From: Puccinia triticina
Lineage: Eukaryota; Basidiomycota; Pucciniomycetes; Pucciniales; Pucciniaceae
Assembly (NCBI RefSeq): GCF_026914185.1
Contig: NC_070563.1
Location: forward strand, 2,418,001 to 2,482,000
Length of the DNA: 64,000 bases
Reading direction: 5' to 3'
Below the pieces are notes generated by a model that ran no database searches, had not been told where the DNA came from, and worked only from the letters and a program-made list of their open reading frames with translations. Numbering within the stretch: the first letter of the stretch is position 1; every line of letters starts with the position of its first letter. Shown piece after piece: positions 12,094 to 24,357 of this stretch. The position numbers and the translations under genes are program-made.

Positions 12094-13675
12094 CATGAGA
12101 AGAGTGGAATCGAGCTTGGAAAGCCTCTCAAATGCTAGTGTGCCAACTATGTATACAGAAAGAGCCTTGGCCCTCACAAGAGTGGGTGGGACTGGTGATA
12201 ATTTCAGTGCAGCTTATTGATCTTTGACTTTGGTCAAACTTGTTTGAGGTACATAGATAACCATTGCTGCCGGGAAGTCTTACATAAAACTTCATCATCC
12301 CGTTTTTCCTGGTACTCTGAAGATCAGTGTCATTGAGTAGTTGTGGTGACTGGATTTGTGTATGTACATATTTACATACAAAAATTTGCTCCAACAAATC
12401 CTTGAAATGCCACGGTGCACTGGAAAATCTGGCAGCTGTCTTCAGGAAGGGTGTGACTTTCCAGCTCGGCAAGACTTGTTCCAGGGGGAGCCAGTCAGAC
12501 AATCAGATTTATATATAGGCAAATATTGTTGAAGGTTTTTTTTTCTCTTCCTTGCCAAGGGATTTCCATTGAAAGCTGCCTGTAAAATATTCAAGTATCA
12601 CTAAAAACATAATGTAGATTGGACTACCAGATGTTTGAAATATGGATTTTCTACAGGTCTACCACCTTTGCACCTGGCAATGAACAATTTGAGTACTGCA
12701 GTGGTTGCTACAAGCACATTTGGGGCGGAATTGTACACAAGTTAGGCCCTGTTATAAATAATGGTTGCAGGATTCCATAGTTTGGTGGATTACTGGTATG
12801 GGAAACATGTGTTGGTTGGAGGGGGAGTGTGGGAAGCAAATTGAAAGTGTGATAAGATCCTGGGGACAAGAATTCAAAACTGGGGCTGATGTGGTGGTTT
12901 ACATGGGCAAGTTATGATGGGATGTACATGGTTTGGGATATGGAAATGTCAAAAATCAACATTTCTTTCTATTACATATAATCACTCATCCTAGGCCTCA
13001 AGATACCACTATAGGGATGTGATGAGCATGTCTGTGACATGCTCACTCCCTGGAGTCTGAGTTCAAACTGTGAACTCCAATGATTGGGGGGGGGGGGGGG
13101 GGGGGAGATGGCAGTTTTCCAATCTGCAAAATAAACCATCAAGATTCTCAGATTCTTATCTTCTTCACTCATCAGATCCTTATCACTCCTCAAGAATTAA
13201 ACTCCATCATCAAGATCCTCTCAACCCTTACCATCATCAAGTATCACTGAACTTGTTGTTCCATCCCCCTCTACTTTTTCTCAGATCAATTGCATTCTAG
13301 AACCTCACAGGAATCCTGCAAAGGCATCCTCAACAGCACTCATCTCTTCCAAGCACTTCCTACTTCCTGGAACAGCAAGAGTTCTATAGGGGCAATGTTT
13401 ATTTTGGTGTTTGCAAATCCCACCCAGAACAAGGTTGCATCCTGGATAGGCATTGGTTTCTTTCTATTTGATAGTTTAACTTTTTAAACTGATTTTTTCA
13501 TCTGAATATTCACAAGGAAAGGAGACTCTCACTATGAAATAAATCAGATTATCTGTATATACATATACATATATATATATTGTTGAGAAATTTGTTCCTT
13601 CTTCATGTAATCAGAACCACAATTTTCTAACTTTGTTAGTATCACTAGAACTTCAATCTTTGAAATAGTTATAAC
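12094..13675. other. Spacer between copies 2 and 3, with a G20 tract and a TA-rich repeat
   Basis: The first ~450 bases are duplicated 5' flank. The rest is AT-rich unique sequence without a defensible gene. It contains an uninterrupted run of 20 G at 13086-13105 and a (TA/CA)n stretch near 13553-13580. Confidence 0.6.
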
Positions 13676-15864
13676 TTAGAAATCCTGTGTCCTATGTGTT
13701 AATATGTTTTTATGTTGAGTGTTATACCAAGTGGATAGAAGGAAAGATGATATATCCTGCAATGATCTTTGTTGGTCTTGATCATTGTCTAGATTATTAG
13801 CAAGGTAATTCATCAATTTCACCTGGATACTTCCAAATGAATTTTTGGGTGCGTCCTTATCCCAACACGTGAAATATCCATCAAGTTGAACAACTCCGCG
13901 AACAGGTATGCTATCTTTAGGGTTGAAAATAATTTCAGAAAGCCATGTGAGGAACTTTTTCCTTATTTCTTGTGATTCTTCATCCAATATATTTAATTCT
14001 TTCAGCAATATGACATGAATTCGATCTGACACAATAGCCAGCTTATTTAACTTCCTTTTCATCAAAATTTCATCCATCATGAATCTCTTGTCTTTTAAGT
14101 TCATAATTCTGAGAACTCCCCAGCCAACTTTTCCAGTTTCAAGAGAGATAGATATTGGAAGTCTTGGGTGGTAAGTCATGGTAGCTGTTGCTTGTCCTAC
14201 AAAGTTTGTGCAAATTTTTGCTATCCTGTTCTCTTCATTTTGAAAATTTGATAAACAGTGTACCAATGGCATAAGTTGTATGTCTACTTTATGTGGAGGT
14301 ATTCTAGCTCTTGTGAAAACCCTTCTTGGAAAATTCTTGTTTGATATAAACAAAAAAGTCTCTTGGAATTTTGAATTGTGATTCATTTCCAGTTGAAGGG
14401 GTTCTTTAAACCTTCCTGATAGATGACTCACTGATGAATAGTCAACTGCTTGTTTTGAATTAATTCAGGTGGATAGAATGCACATTATGGTTTGTGTTTT
14501 TTTATCAGCATTAATAATTGATCAAAGAGAAAAAAAGAACAATTCATATCATCAGGAACAAGGTGCTCACTTTTTTGGTGGTCCAGATAGATTTTCAATA
14601 AATCAGAGGCAGGCCCAATAGCAGTCTCACTTTTTGGTTTTGTTTGAGACAAATGTCTGATAATGATCTCTCGAGCCATACCAAGGGGTCCATCTACAGG
14701 AACATATCCCAAACCCAAGATGAACTGATTCAGTTCTTCAAGAAATATATTGGTCTCATGTTCCATTACAAAAAGCAATTCATTTTGAAGCCAGTGAAAA
14801 AATCCTTTTTGGTGTTGTTTGAAAGCATGCACTGGAATCTCAAAACTGTTGAGCAATTTTTCATGCAATTCATATGCCCAGCCAATGAGAAACTTATAAT
14901 TTGAGATAACACAAAGCTTCCTCTGATGAGTAATATTCAGAATGCATGTTGGACAAGAAAAAAACTCTTGAATGCATTTTGTTATTGAAGATTGGCCATA
15001 GCTATGAATATTATCCTTTGGAGGCATACCCAATAAAGCCCAAAAGTAAAAAGAGAACTCTTTGAGAAGTGGCTCGCGGGTTCTGCCATCAGATCCAAGA
15101 CAGTTAGGAAGGAGCCCCCTTTTTTGGCTTTTTTTTTGGCCGGTAGTCTTTGCATTTAGTATTTGGACTGGAGTATTTGATGGAATAGGATCTGTGTGTT
15201 GAGCCAAATGACTTGATCCTTCAAACTCTGGTATCAAACTGGCAGTGAGGAAATCAAGGTTTTCATCATTGAATGATGAACCAAACTCCAAACCATTGCT
15301 TATCTGGCCCTTGTTTGCTGTGCTAGCTAAAGTATTCAGTTCAATCAAATCTCCTAAGGTAAGTTTTTTTATTCAAAATTGTGACATACTTAAAAACAGC
15401 TGCTTACCCATTTTAAATCCATTTATATTAGAATTACCTCCATGGCAAGATTTGGAAGGCTGAGTGTGAGTTGAGAATAAATTGGAGCTAGGAAGATTGA
15501 GTTGGTTGTATTTGCGCTTCTTCATTCCTGGCACTGGTTGTGCCAGTGGGTCTGTTGATCCATCTTTCAAGAAAATTCCTGTTGGATTCCAATTAGAGAA
15601 GGATTTTGCAGGATTTTCTGTCCCAAGTATATTTTTTGGGGGGTATTCCAATACCAGTCCCAACTCTTCTGCTGTCCAGTGCTTTGTTGTAATGGGAGCA
15701 GTCAACACTAGAAAACTTTCAAATAAAAGGGTTTCTGGTTTTTCTGTGGGGAGTGCCAACATTTCGGCACTACCAAGTTCCATTGTAATTGCAGCTGATA
15801 TGTTCATAAAAAAACACCACATCCTGACTGGAGAAGTACCCAAGAGACCATTGTGAAGAAACAT
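13676..15864 (-). CDS. Tandem secreted-protein family, copy 3 (intact, diverged)
   Basis: Exons 15864-15408, 15353-14571 and 14445-13676 join in phase to 669 residues. The leader begins MFLHNGLLG and ends NISA-AITM. Conserved blocks are present with more changes than between copies 1 and 2: TTKHWTAEELGL, VPGMKKRKY, CLGSDGRTREPLLKEF, YKFLIGWAYELHE, VGWGVLRIMN and DRIHVILLKE. Exon 2 carries an extra stretch with cysteines (FSCPTC) that copy 1 lacks. Base composition is more AT-rich than in copies 1 and 2. Introns are 54 and 125 bases and sit at the same places. Function is unknown. Confidence 0.75.
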
Positions 15865-16937
15865 TTTGAGGATTATAAGGGTGAAATTTCTTTCAGAAAC
15901 ACCTTGGGTGGAGAGTACCTAGCTACCACTGAGAGGATCATGTAGACAGAGACGTAGCTGTGACTAGAGTCTAAGTTCAGGAATTTTGAATGATCTTCAG
16001 TCAAACTTGTTCTGGGGAGACAAGCACACGTGTAACGGTGATCTAGGCGAGCTTATTTATTCTGCGTGTTATCTCTTATCCCACTGTCCGTGTACGGCAA
16101 GCAAAACCAGTCTCATTGAGGTTTTCTAGTTGTAGTGATTGGAGTATGTACATATGTGCAAATTACATCCTCAACAAATCCATGACATTCAAAGTATACT
16201 AATGGTAAATATGGTAGCAATTTCCGGCCCTCCAGTGCTGACTTGTCATCCTGCCTAACATTTCAGACACACAATGTGGTTGGGAAAATAAATTTGGGCC
16301 TGGAAAACCATCTTTCTGAAGTCTTTCACAACAACAGCTCAGCAATTGCTGCCACTTGAAGTTGGAAGTGCTTGCAAATTAGGTATACTTTGCAGCCAAC
16401 TGTGACTGATTGCATAAGATTTCTGGGAAAGCATCCACAAGGAAATTCTTGCACTCTTTCCTCAAGCAAGGTTTTGTTTAAAATGTTTTTTTAGTAAAAC
16501 AATTGTAAATCAAAGAATTTTTTACTGGTTTTTGAGAGCTATGCAGGTAAATTTTAAAGTAAAGATTCAATACCTATAGCTTTAAAAGGATTGAAATCAG
16601 AAAGGGAAGAAAGGATAAATTTGGAGTATGCAAGAAAGAGTGAAACCAACATTTATTGGAAAGCAGGTTATCTCATCTACTGTCACTAGAATGCAGGTTG
16701 CAGGTGGAATCAGCCCAATTCCAATGAGCTACCAACCAGCTGCACAGTTGGTCATATGTGCAGCCCCCTGTAGGAAACAAAGGGGCCATTTTAGTCTAGT
16801 TTTTGTAGCACCAGAGCAGGAAAAAAGTAGCAGCCATTTTTACTTGATTTCACCTAATTTCTGGTGACAATACATTTTTACCTTGCATTTTAACCAAGAA
16901 ATGTTTGCTAATCTAGAGATTCCTGGAGATTTTTTTC
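15865..16937. other. Spacer between copies 3 and 4, no gene seen
   Basis: AT-rich. The first ~300 bases keep weak similarity to the 5' flanks of the other copies (a TGTAGTGATTGGAGTATGTA stretch). Short open frames here show no motif. Confidence 0.5.
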
Positions 16938-19077
16938 CTAATTAATGTAATACCAAGTGGATATGAGATAAGCTGATAAATCTTGCAATGATCTCATATG
17001 TAGTTGTGGCTTATCATTTGGCTCAGTATGGAGATAATTTATCAATTTCACTTGAAGATTTCCAAATGAATTGATGGGTGTTTCCACATCCCAATTTGCA
17101 AGATATCCATTGACTTGAAATATAGCTCCCTGGATAGGCAAGCTATCTTGAGGGTTAAAAACAATTTCAAGTAGCCACATGAGCAGATCTATTTGTTTTT
17201 TTTGTATTTCTTTTGTTGTCAGATTTGATTCTTTCAAAAATAGAAGATGAATATGGTTCATGACAACAATCAATCTATGCAATCTGCTCTTCACTTGAGC
17301 ATTGGTGTCAAGCTTGCTTTTGTCCTTAGAGTTCAGAATCCTGAGAACTCCCCAACCCACTGATTCATTCTTGAATAACATAGCTATTGGAAATCTTGGA
17401 TGGGTAGTTATACTACAACCTTGAACTTTTGGGCGTGTTCCAGATTTTCTTTCTATCTTATCAAATTCATCTTCAAGATGTGATAAACAGGGTTTCAAAT
17501 ACTTGTATTGTTTAAGAAAAGTGTTGAAATAAACTTTTTCTCCTGGAAAAATTCCTCCTGGCAAAGTCATATCTGATATATATGAGAAGGTTTTTTGAAA
17601 ATAGGGATTAATTTCCAGTTGTAGTACTGGCTCTTGAATGGTTCCCAAGAGCTTACTGATTGATGAATAGTCAACTGTTCAATTGCCATGCATCCAGGTG
17701 GATATAAGACAGATATCAAAGTGTTCATGATTTGGATTTTGTTATGCATTAGTATTCCTCATCAAGAGAAGAGAAGAAAATCAAGATCAAATATCTCACT
17801 TTTCTTTTCTTCTAGATATATTTTTAGTAATTCAGAGGCAGTCCCAATGGCATTGTCACATGTACCCAGGTCAAATTTTTGGGATAAAAGTCTGATAACA
17901 ATTGTTTTAGCCACGCCTGCTGGCCCACCTCCACTGTCAGGACTGCCTTGTTCCAAACTCCATATTGAATCTGCCAGTTCTTCAAAAAATAAATTGCTAG
18001 TCTTTTTAGATGGGAAAATTACTTCATCTTGAAGCCATTGGAAGAAACCTTTTTGATGTTTCTTGTAAGTATGCACTGGCATGTTAAATTTGTTCAAGAG
18101 TTGTTCATACAATTCATATGCCCATCCAACCAGAAACTTGTAAAATGAGGTGATATGCCGCTTTTTTCGATTAGAAATTTCCCTGGTGAGCACTGGAGGA
18201 GGAAAACTTGCCCGACTTCTTTCCAAGATTGAGAATTCTTCATACACATCTTCATCCTCAGCACAACCCAGCTGAACCCTGAAGAAAAAATAGAAATCTC
18301 TGAGCAATGGCTCACGCAGCCGGCCATCAAGGCCAATACAGGTTGGACGCTTGCTCTTTCTTCGCATAGTAATCTTTGCATCATGAAAATATACATTCAT
18401 GTTGGATGCCACTCGATAATCTTTGTCTTGTACCAAATCATTCAATCCGTCCGACTCTGACTCGAGTGTTTTGCGTTTGAATGATTTCTCAGAGCTAAAA
18501 ACATGGGTAATCTGGCCCTGATTAGCTTCGCCGCATGCTAAAAGATTCGGTGCAATCAAATCCCCAGGCTCAGTTTCCTTTGTCATAAAGAAAGACACAG
18601 CGTGTAACATGAACCTGACGTACTCAATTGCAGCTCATAAGAATTCAAATGGCCTCCATAGCCCGATACCAGAGCCTGGGGGTTTGAAGTTGAACCCGAG
18701 CCAGAAATTTGTACTGGCAGTTGGTGATATTTGCGCTTGTTTGTTCCTGGCACTTCTTGCGGGGCTGGCAAACCATCTTGCAACAAACTCGGACTTGGAC
18801 TCCGAGCGGAGAAAGATTGTGAGGGTTGTCCTGTTTCATGTAGTAATCCCTGATGTGGGTATTCCGATTCCAGGCCTAGTTCGGCGGCAGTCCACCGCCT
18901 TGTGGTGATGGGAGCAGCCAACGCGAGGAAACGTTCAACTGAATGGGGCTCTGCTTCTTCCGGCGGAAATGTCCACAGTTCATGATCCAGGTTTCCTGGA
19001 AATGTGGCTGATATCCCTATCAAACAACAACACATGCAGACTGCGAAAGCACCCAGCCGGACATTGGGAAGAACCAT
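16938..19077 (-). pseudogene. Tandem secreted-protein family, copy 4, damaged first intron
   Basis: Exon 1 (19077-18624), exon 2 (expected from 18564 to 17800) and exon 3 (17674-16938) are each open and would give 652 codons. Leader MVLPNVRLG ... ISA-TFPGN. The donor after exon 1 is GTACGT, but where the other copies have an AG acceptor this copy reads TG (CCTG before GG-GAT-TTG-ATT). The nearest AGs (CTGAG and CAAAG upstream) shift the frame, and I found no GT-AG pair that restores it. Copy 4 may be a young pseudogene, use a non-canonical site, or carry a base error. All other conserved blocks (CIGLDGRLREPLL, YKFLVGWAYELYE, VGWGVLRILN) are kept. Confidence 0.6.
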
Positions 19078-19261
19078 CTCGGAAGACCAAACTACGCGCG
19101 GGAGCTAATGGCAGAATTAATTGTTGTGGCAAACCTTGCAGACTCGGACTTGACCGAGTTCACCTTGCCGGTGATATATAGAGTGTACATCAGAGTGCTG
19201 CTGCGTAGGCCAGTGGTGTCGCTTGTTGTAATTACATGGGAGTATTATCACAATGGCCTGA

Positions 19262-19785
19262 AAGTCCCTTTATTGGAGGGGGGACGCCGTCCCGCAGGGA
19301 CACTCCGAAGGAGGGACTTGCGTTTTATGTCAACCCTGCGGCCAGAGAGAATTATAAGGAAACTATGTAGGACTATGTACCATTTTTCAATCATTTTTAA
19401 TGGCCCCCTGTCTGCTCTGGTGGCTAAGGTCTGGGGAAAGAAAATGGGCGCAATGTTCGATAACCTTGGCTCACAACTTGCCCGATTTTTTGGGGGCTTG
19501 AGCAGCACTCAGCATCATTCTTTGTGACTTCCATTGTGCCTGCTTCCTCCGCAGCGTGCACTCCATAGAAACTAAAACTCACAATGTTACATAGATGATT
19601 GGACAAGATCAAGGAAAGGATGCGTGAAAATAGAACAGAGATAGGGATAGGTTGGGCCATCATGGACATGAGAATTAAACAAGAGGAAATTAAAGAACAA
19701 ATGAGTAGAGTGATTGTGAAAAAGTGCCCACCCAGGCCGTGAGGCCCACGCAGCCCGTAAGTCCTTCCCTCCGGCCGGCGCAATG
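19262..19785. mobile_element. MITE copy with GC-rich hairpin ends (copy A)
   Basis: The left end carries aagtccc, a ggacgccgtcccgcagggac hairpin, ccgaaggagggactt and then ccctgcggccagagaga. The right end carries caggccgtgaggcccacg then gtaagtccttccctccgg, which is roughly the inverse. The middle shares agatagggatagg-ttgggccatc with the element at 36351-36931. No transposase is encoded, so this is a non-autonomous element. The target duplication could not be defined. Confidence 0.65.
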
Positions 19786-19992
19786 CAACAAGTATTTTGT
19801 GCATTTTCTGCGGGTAGGTGTGTACTTCAGCCAGCGATTGGGTTGTGGAACATGTGGGGCACCATGTTTCCGTTCGAGTTGCGGGTGGCCTAATGATTGA
19901 GCCCTGCTGCGGGTTTTACAACATCGGAGGCACCACAGTTGTATCCACTTCCTCGTCCTTATTCTCTCTCCACCAAACCATCCAATCGAGTC

Positions 19993-22900
19993 ATGTCGTC
20001 CTCTTCCTCGTCTTCTTCTCGCTTTCCTAACCCAGCCGACCATGCCAGCCATCAGCAGCAACCGAAGCGCCATCAATCCAAACATCAACTGCAACCCGCC
20101 TCAGCCTTGAGACTCCGATCGAGGCACCAAGTTGACAATAGCACCACTCCAGCAACCACCCATCAACGCCGACTGTCAACCTACTCAACCTCTTCCACCG
20201 TCCTGACTAACATCACCAGCTCAGAAACATATTCGAGCCTCTTGAAACAGATCAGAAGCTCAGACCCATCGTCGACACCCTCGAACTACCATGAACAACA
20301 GAGACTGGCGATCGCAAGTTATGGTGCCCAATCTCCAATCAGGAAGACGATCGGCACACTCATCAAATCCGGTCAATCCAGGTCATCGATCATATTATAC
20401 TCGATCCTCTTTATCCTTTTATGGAAATCCCTGGTCGGCTTGGGACACTACAGCGGTCATCGTTCCCCTCCCTTATTTGGCGATCTGGAGGCTCAGAGGC
20501 ACTGGATGGCACTTACCGTCCAACTGAAACTCAAACAATGGTATTCATTTGATCTCCAATGTATGTGTGCTCTAACTCTCTCTCTCTTTCTCTCTCTCTT
20601 CCAAAAATGAAAACCCATCCGAATCAAAAGTAATTGTCTGCTAATAATTACCTTTTCCGTCCGCAAGATTGGGGATTAGACTATCCTCCTTTGACGGCGT
20701 ACCACTCGCTGGTGCTAGGCTATCTAGCAAGACTGGTCGATCCAGCCTTTGTCCTCCTTCGACCACCCTCAAATCATCCAAACGGTTGGGGAGAAGAACT
20801 ACATCAACAACTGAAGCTTTTCTTACGATCCTCCGTACTAGCCAGCGAACTATTGCTCTGGATCCCCATCGTACTCATCTATCATTTCAAAACCTTTACT
20901 TTCAACTCCTCCTCACTCGACACATCAAACCATCTCTCTCACACATCAAATCCTCCCAGGCTCTCTAATGGGCTTTGGCTTGGCGCGATGTATTCAGTTC
21001 TAGTCGTCCTTCTCAATCCCAATCTAATCCTCATCGATAATGGTCACTTCCAATTCAACTCGATCATGCTTGGTCTCACTCTGGCTAGTGTGACGTGCTT
21101 CTATGGTGGTCATGATCTTCTGGGTGCTGTCATGTTTGTCTGTAGCTTAGCATTCAAACAGATGGCTTTATATTATTCACCTGCCATGTCAGTCTCGATT
21201 TGATACCTGCGACAGGTTCTGTGATTCAATTGATCATTATACCACAGAAAAAATGATCAAGCATGCTGATCAATCCTTTTATTCGCGCGCATATATCTAG
21301 ATTTGCGTATCTTTTCGGAAAATGTTTATATCTTGGTCATCCACGTGGTACAAAGCTATTTACGCGCCTGGCGCTTATCTCAACGGGTTCAACGATACTA
21401 CTATTTGCACCGTTCATATTCAATTCAGATTTCCCCCTAGCTATCATCCAAGTAATCCAGCGGATCTTCCCAATCGGTCGAGGCCTGTTTGAAGATAAAG
21501 TTGGTAACTTTTGGTGTACCTTGAACCTGTTCATAAAAGTCCGTACTCTGGCCTCCGTCAAGACTCTCGCCAACATTGCACTCCTCTTTACCCTAGGGGC
21601 AGTCCTTCCGGTGATCCTACTCTTGACCATCCTGAGTTGGAAATTGAACCCAAGCCCACCCTCAATATCGTCATCATCCTCATCGTCCTCCAAGGTCTCT
21701 TTACTTACATCAGATCCATCAAATCCTATCCCGAAAACGGTCGAACTTCTTCCACTGGCACTCTACAATTCGTCGATCGGATTCTATTTGTTTTCGTTTC
21801 AAGTACACGAGAAAAGTATCCTGTTGCCCGTCTTGCCCCTCCTCTTAATCCTTTCCCGACACCATAGAAATCGCAAGCGAGGACAACTTGTCAACTGGCA
21901 GGACTGGGATATCATCTGTTTGATCAGTAATGTATCGGTTTTTAGGTGCGCTCAAGGTTTGTTTCTCTCTTCTTTGTCTTCATCACCCTCAAACTGGTTG
22001 AATTTGAAGATAGGCTAATCATCTTTGTCTTATTTTTTTCCTTTGCGTGATGTTACTTGAAACCCAATATAGCATGTGGCCACTCTTGAAACGGGAACAA
22101 CTAGGAGTTCAGTACATGGTCTCGATCATATCATACAACCATTTAATTGGTTATAGCCCATTGAAGTTGATTAAACGATCAACCGGAAACCTGGTCTCGC
22201 TGGGGATCATGTCCATTTACCTTGCGATGATTGGTATCCATCTTTCAGAACAGTTGATCAAGCCTCCCGCCCGGCTTCCCGACCTGTTCGTAGTCTTGAA
22301 CCACTCACTGAGTTTCGTGGTCTTCAGTGCAAGTTACCTTTGGAGCTTGCTTCGAATCTATGAAGAAGCCTGGACTCTCGTCGGTTTTGGACGGCTCAGT
22401 CACCATCTCCCAGAACCAGCGCATCCCAGCGAGACGAAATCTTTGGAGCAAGAGCACGACAAGAGAGAGTTTGAAAAGGATCAAGCAGAAGGTTCGATGA
22501 GTGAAGTGAATGAAGAAGATGAGGATCCATCGGAAGCGTTGCAGCTAAAACTACCGGCGAAGCGATCATCGAGTCTACAACAACAGCGGCGGAAGAAGAA
22601 GAAGTCAGGGTCTGACTCGGAGGGGGAGGAGTTGAAGAGCCGGTCGTTTGGGGCGACGCCACGGATGCTCAAGGGAGGCCCGCTTCCGCAGCGGATGTTG
22701 AAGGAGCCGGCTGGGTCGGGCAGCCGCCCGAGCTCGAAGGTGATGATCAGCTCACCCAGCGGCGAGAAGCTGATGAACAGGATCAAGAACCGCTTGCTCG
22801 TTTCCGCGTCCAGGTCCGCTAGCCCCTCTTCCTCCTCTTCCACCAGCCAGCGTAGTTCTTCCGCCGAAGATCGCCGAGGGCCTGGCAGTAAAGGCAAGGA

Positions 22901-23273
22901 GAAAGAGGACGAAAACAAGCTCGACGATCAAGGCGGGAACCCAGCTCGCGGAGGACAGTCTGACGATTCCTACTCCAAAGACCTCGAATACCACAGCCCA
23001 CAGCATCATCATCATCACCTTCAGAATCTTGTGGCTGTCACTGAGAGAGACGAGCGCCGGCAGCCCGACAAGCAGGAGCAGGAACAGGAGGAGCGCGACG
23101 AACGGAGGAGAGAGCAGAGAGAACGGGAGAGGCAGAACCTCTCGTCAAGTCCTTATCGTCTCGAAAGCGCTTGGGAACAGGCGCTCAGACAGAGTAGAGA
23201 AGAAGCTATCCGCAGGCGTCGGGAAGAACTCTTGGCTACTCGGACGCCTACCAATTCTTCTTCCAAACGCTAA
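19993..23273 (+). CDS. ALG6: Dolichyl-P-Glc:Man9GlcNAc2-PP-dolichol alpha-1,3-glucosyltransferase
   Basis: Exons 19993-20560, 20668-21187, 21301-21945 and 22073-23273 join in phase (977 residues). ALG6 adds the first glucose to the lipid-linked N-glycan precursor in the ER lumen. Signature segments are LFGDLEAQRHW near 161-171, YWGLDYPPLTAYHS at the exon 1/2 junction, a region matching the family's DxGHFQYN (here IDNGHFQFN), LAFKQMALYYSPA, QVHEKSILLPVLP and SMWPLLKRE. Many hydrophobic helices run from about 131 to 685. The family is usually about 550 residues. Here the core is that size, flanked by a ~130-residue Ser/Gln/His-rich leader and a ~290-residue charged tail with KRKKKK-type, Ser and Glu/Arg runs. 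An in-frame ATG at 19897 would lengthen the leader; 19993 is preferred because the longer start reaches into repeat-flanking DNA. Confidence 0.92.
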
Positions 23274-23592
23274 TCCCCAGCCTCCCACTCCTTACGTTCT
23301 AATCATCTCTCTTTTATTGATTCCTTAGAAAGAAACATAATCAAGAAGTTGATTCAGTCTTACTCATAAGAGTAAATTAAAAAAAAAACCATTAATCGTA
23401 TTATAGAGTTCTTCACTTTTACATATTCATGTTTATATACATCCAAGCAAGCCATTTGTCTCTTTCACCGCGCTTTCAGAAGTTGAGTCCATTTTTAATC
23501 TCGTGTGGTGAGCAAAAATAACAGATACGTCCTCCAGGCATCCAAGCCAGGGGTTCTCTCCACAAGTACCTCCCCCTACCTTTTAGGGTGGC

Positions 23593-24080
23593 GGCGCATT
23601 GCGCCGATCGGAGGGAGGCACTCACAGGCTATGCGGACCCCGCGGCCTGAGAGGATTGTTGGTGGGCACTTGTTCACAATCCCTCTCGCGCACTCTTCCT
23701 CGCCCCTTTTTCCTCTGGTTTTCATCTCCCGTCATGGCCTTATCTCTGTACTATTCTCCCGCCTCTTCACCCCTTTTCTTTGATCTACAGCCATTGCTGT
23801 CACATTGGGAGTGTTGGATTTTGTGTAGCGCACGTGGTGTAATGCGGGATGGAGCAGAACCATTCATGGTGGTCCTAAACAAGAAAGTCGAATGTCCCTC
23901 CAGGCCCCCATCCAAATCACAAAAATATGTAGAGATCTTGTCCGGTGTTCCGCTAAAAAGTAGTGACAGAGTCGTCTGCGATGTGGACCATCCTATTGAG
24001 GGCCCCACAGTTGTGCTGAGGATGTGGATTGTACGCACTACAGATGCTGAGCATCAGCAGTCGTCGACGCAGCACCAAGC
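23593..24080. mobile_element. Inverted, truncated copy of the same MITE (copy B)
   Basis: From gcgcattgcgcc through ggaccccgcggcctgagag and gggcacttgttcacaatc, the sequence matches the reverse complement of the right half of copy A. The other hairpin end is missing, so the copy is truncated or decayed. Together with the flanking ~300 bases on each side it fills the gap between ALG6 and BTN1; no gene is visible. Confidence 0.55.
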
Positions 24081-24357
24081 CTGACAGCCAAAAATAACAT
24101 AAAAATGCAAATTTGGCACGTTGAAGATGAAACAATACAACAGTTCTATACTATCCTAGATGAGCAGTGCATGTAAGTGGGTATAGGTACATATGATTAC
24201 AGAAGAAGAAAAAAAAACGAGTAGAAAGCGTGCTGGTTGATGCAAGATTGTAGAGTGAGGTTTTCTATGTGAGAGGATGTGATGCAGAATGAATGGCGAA
24301 GAACGAGGCAGGGCTTGTTTTTGGCGGAGGAGTTCTGATGTTTTGGCTCGTTGAGTT

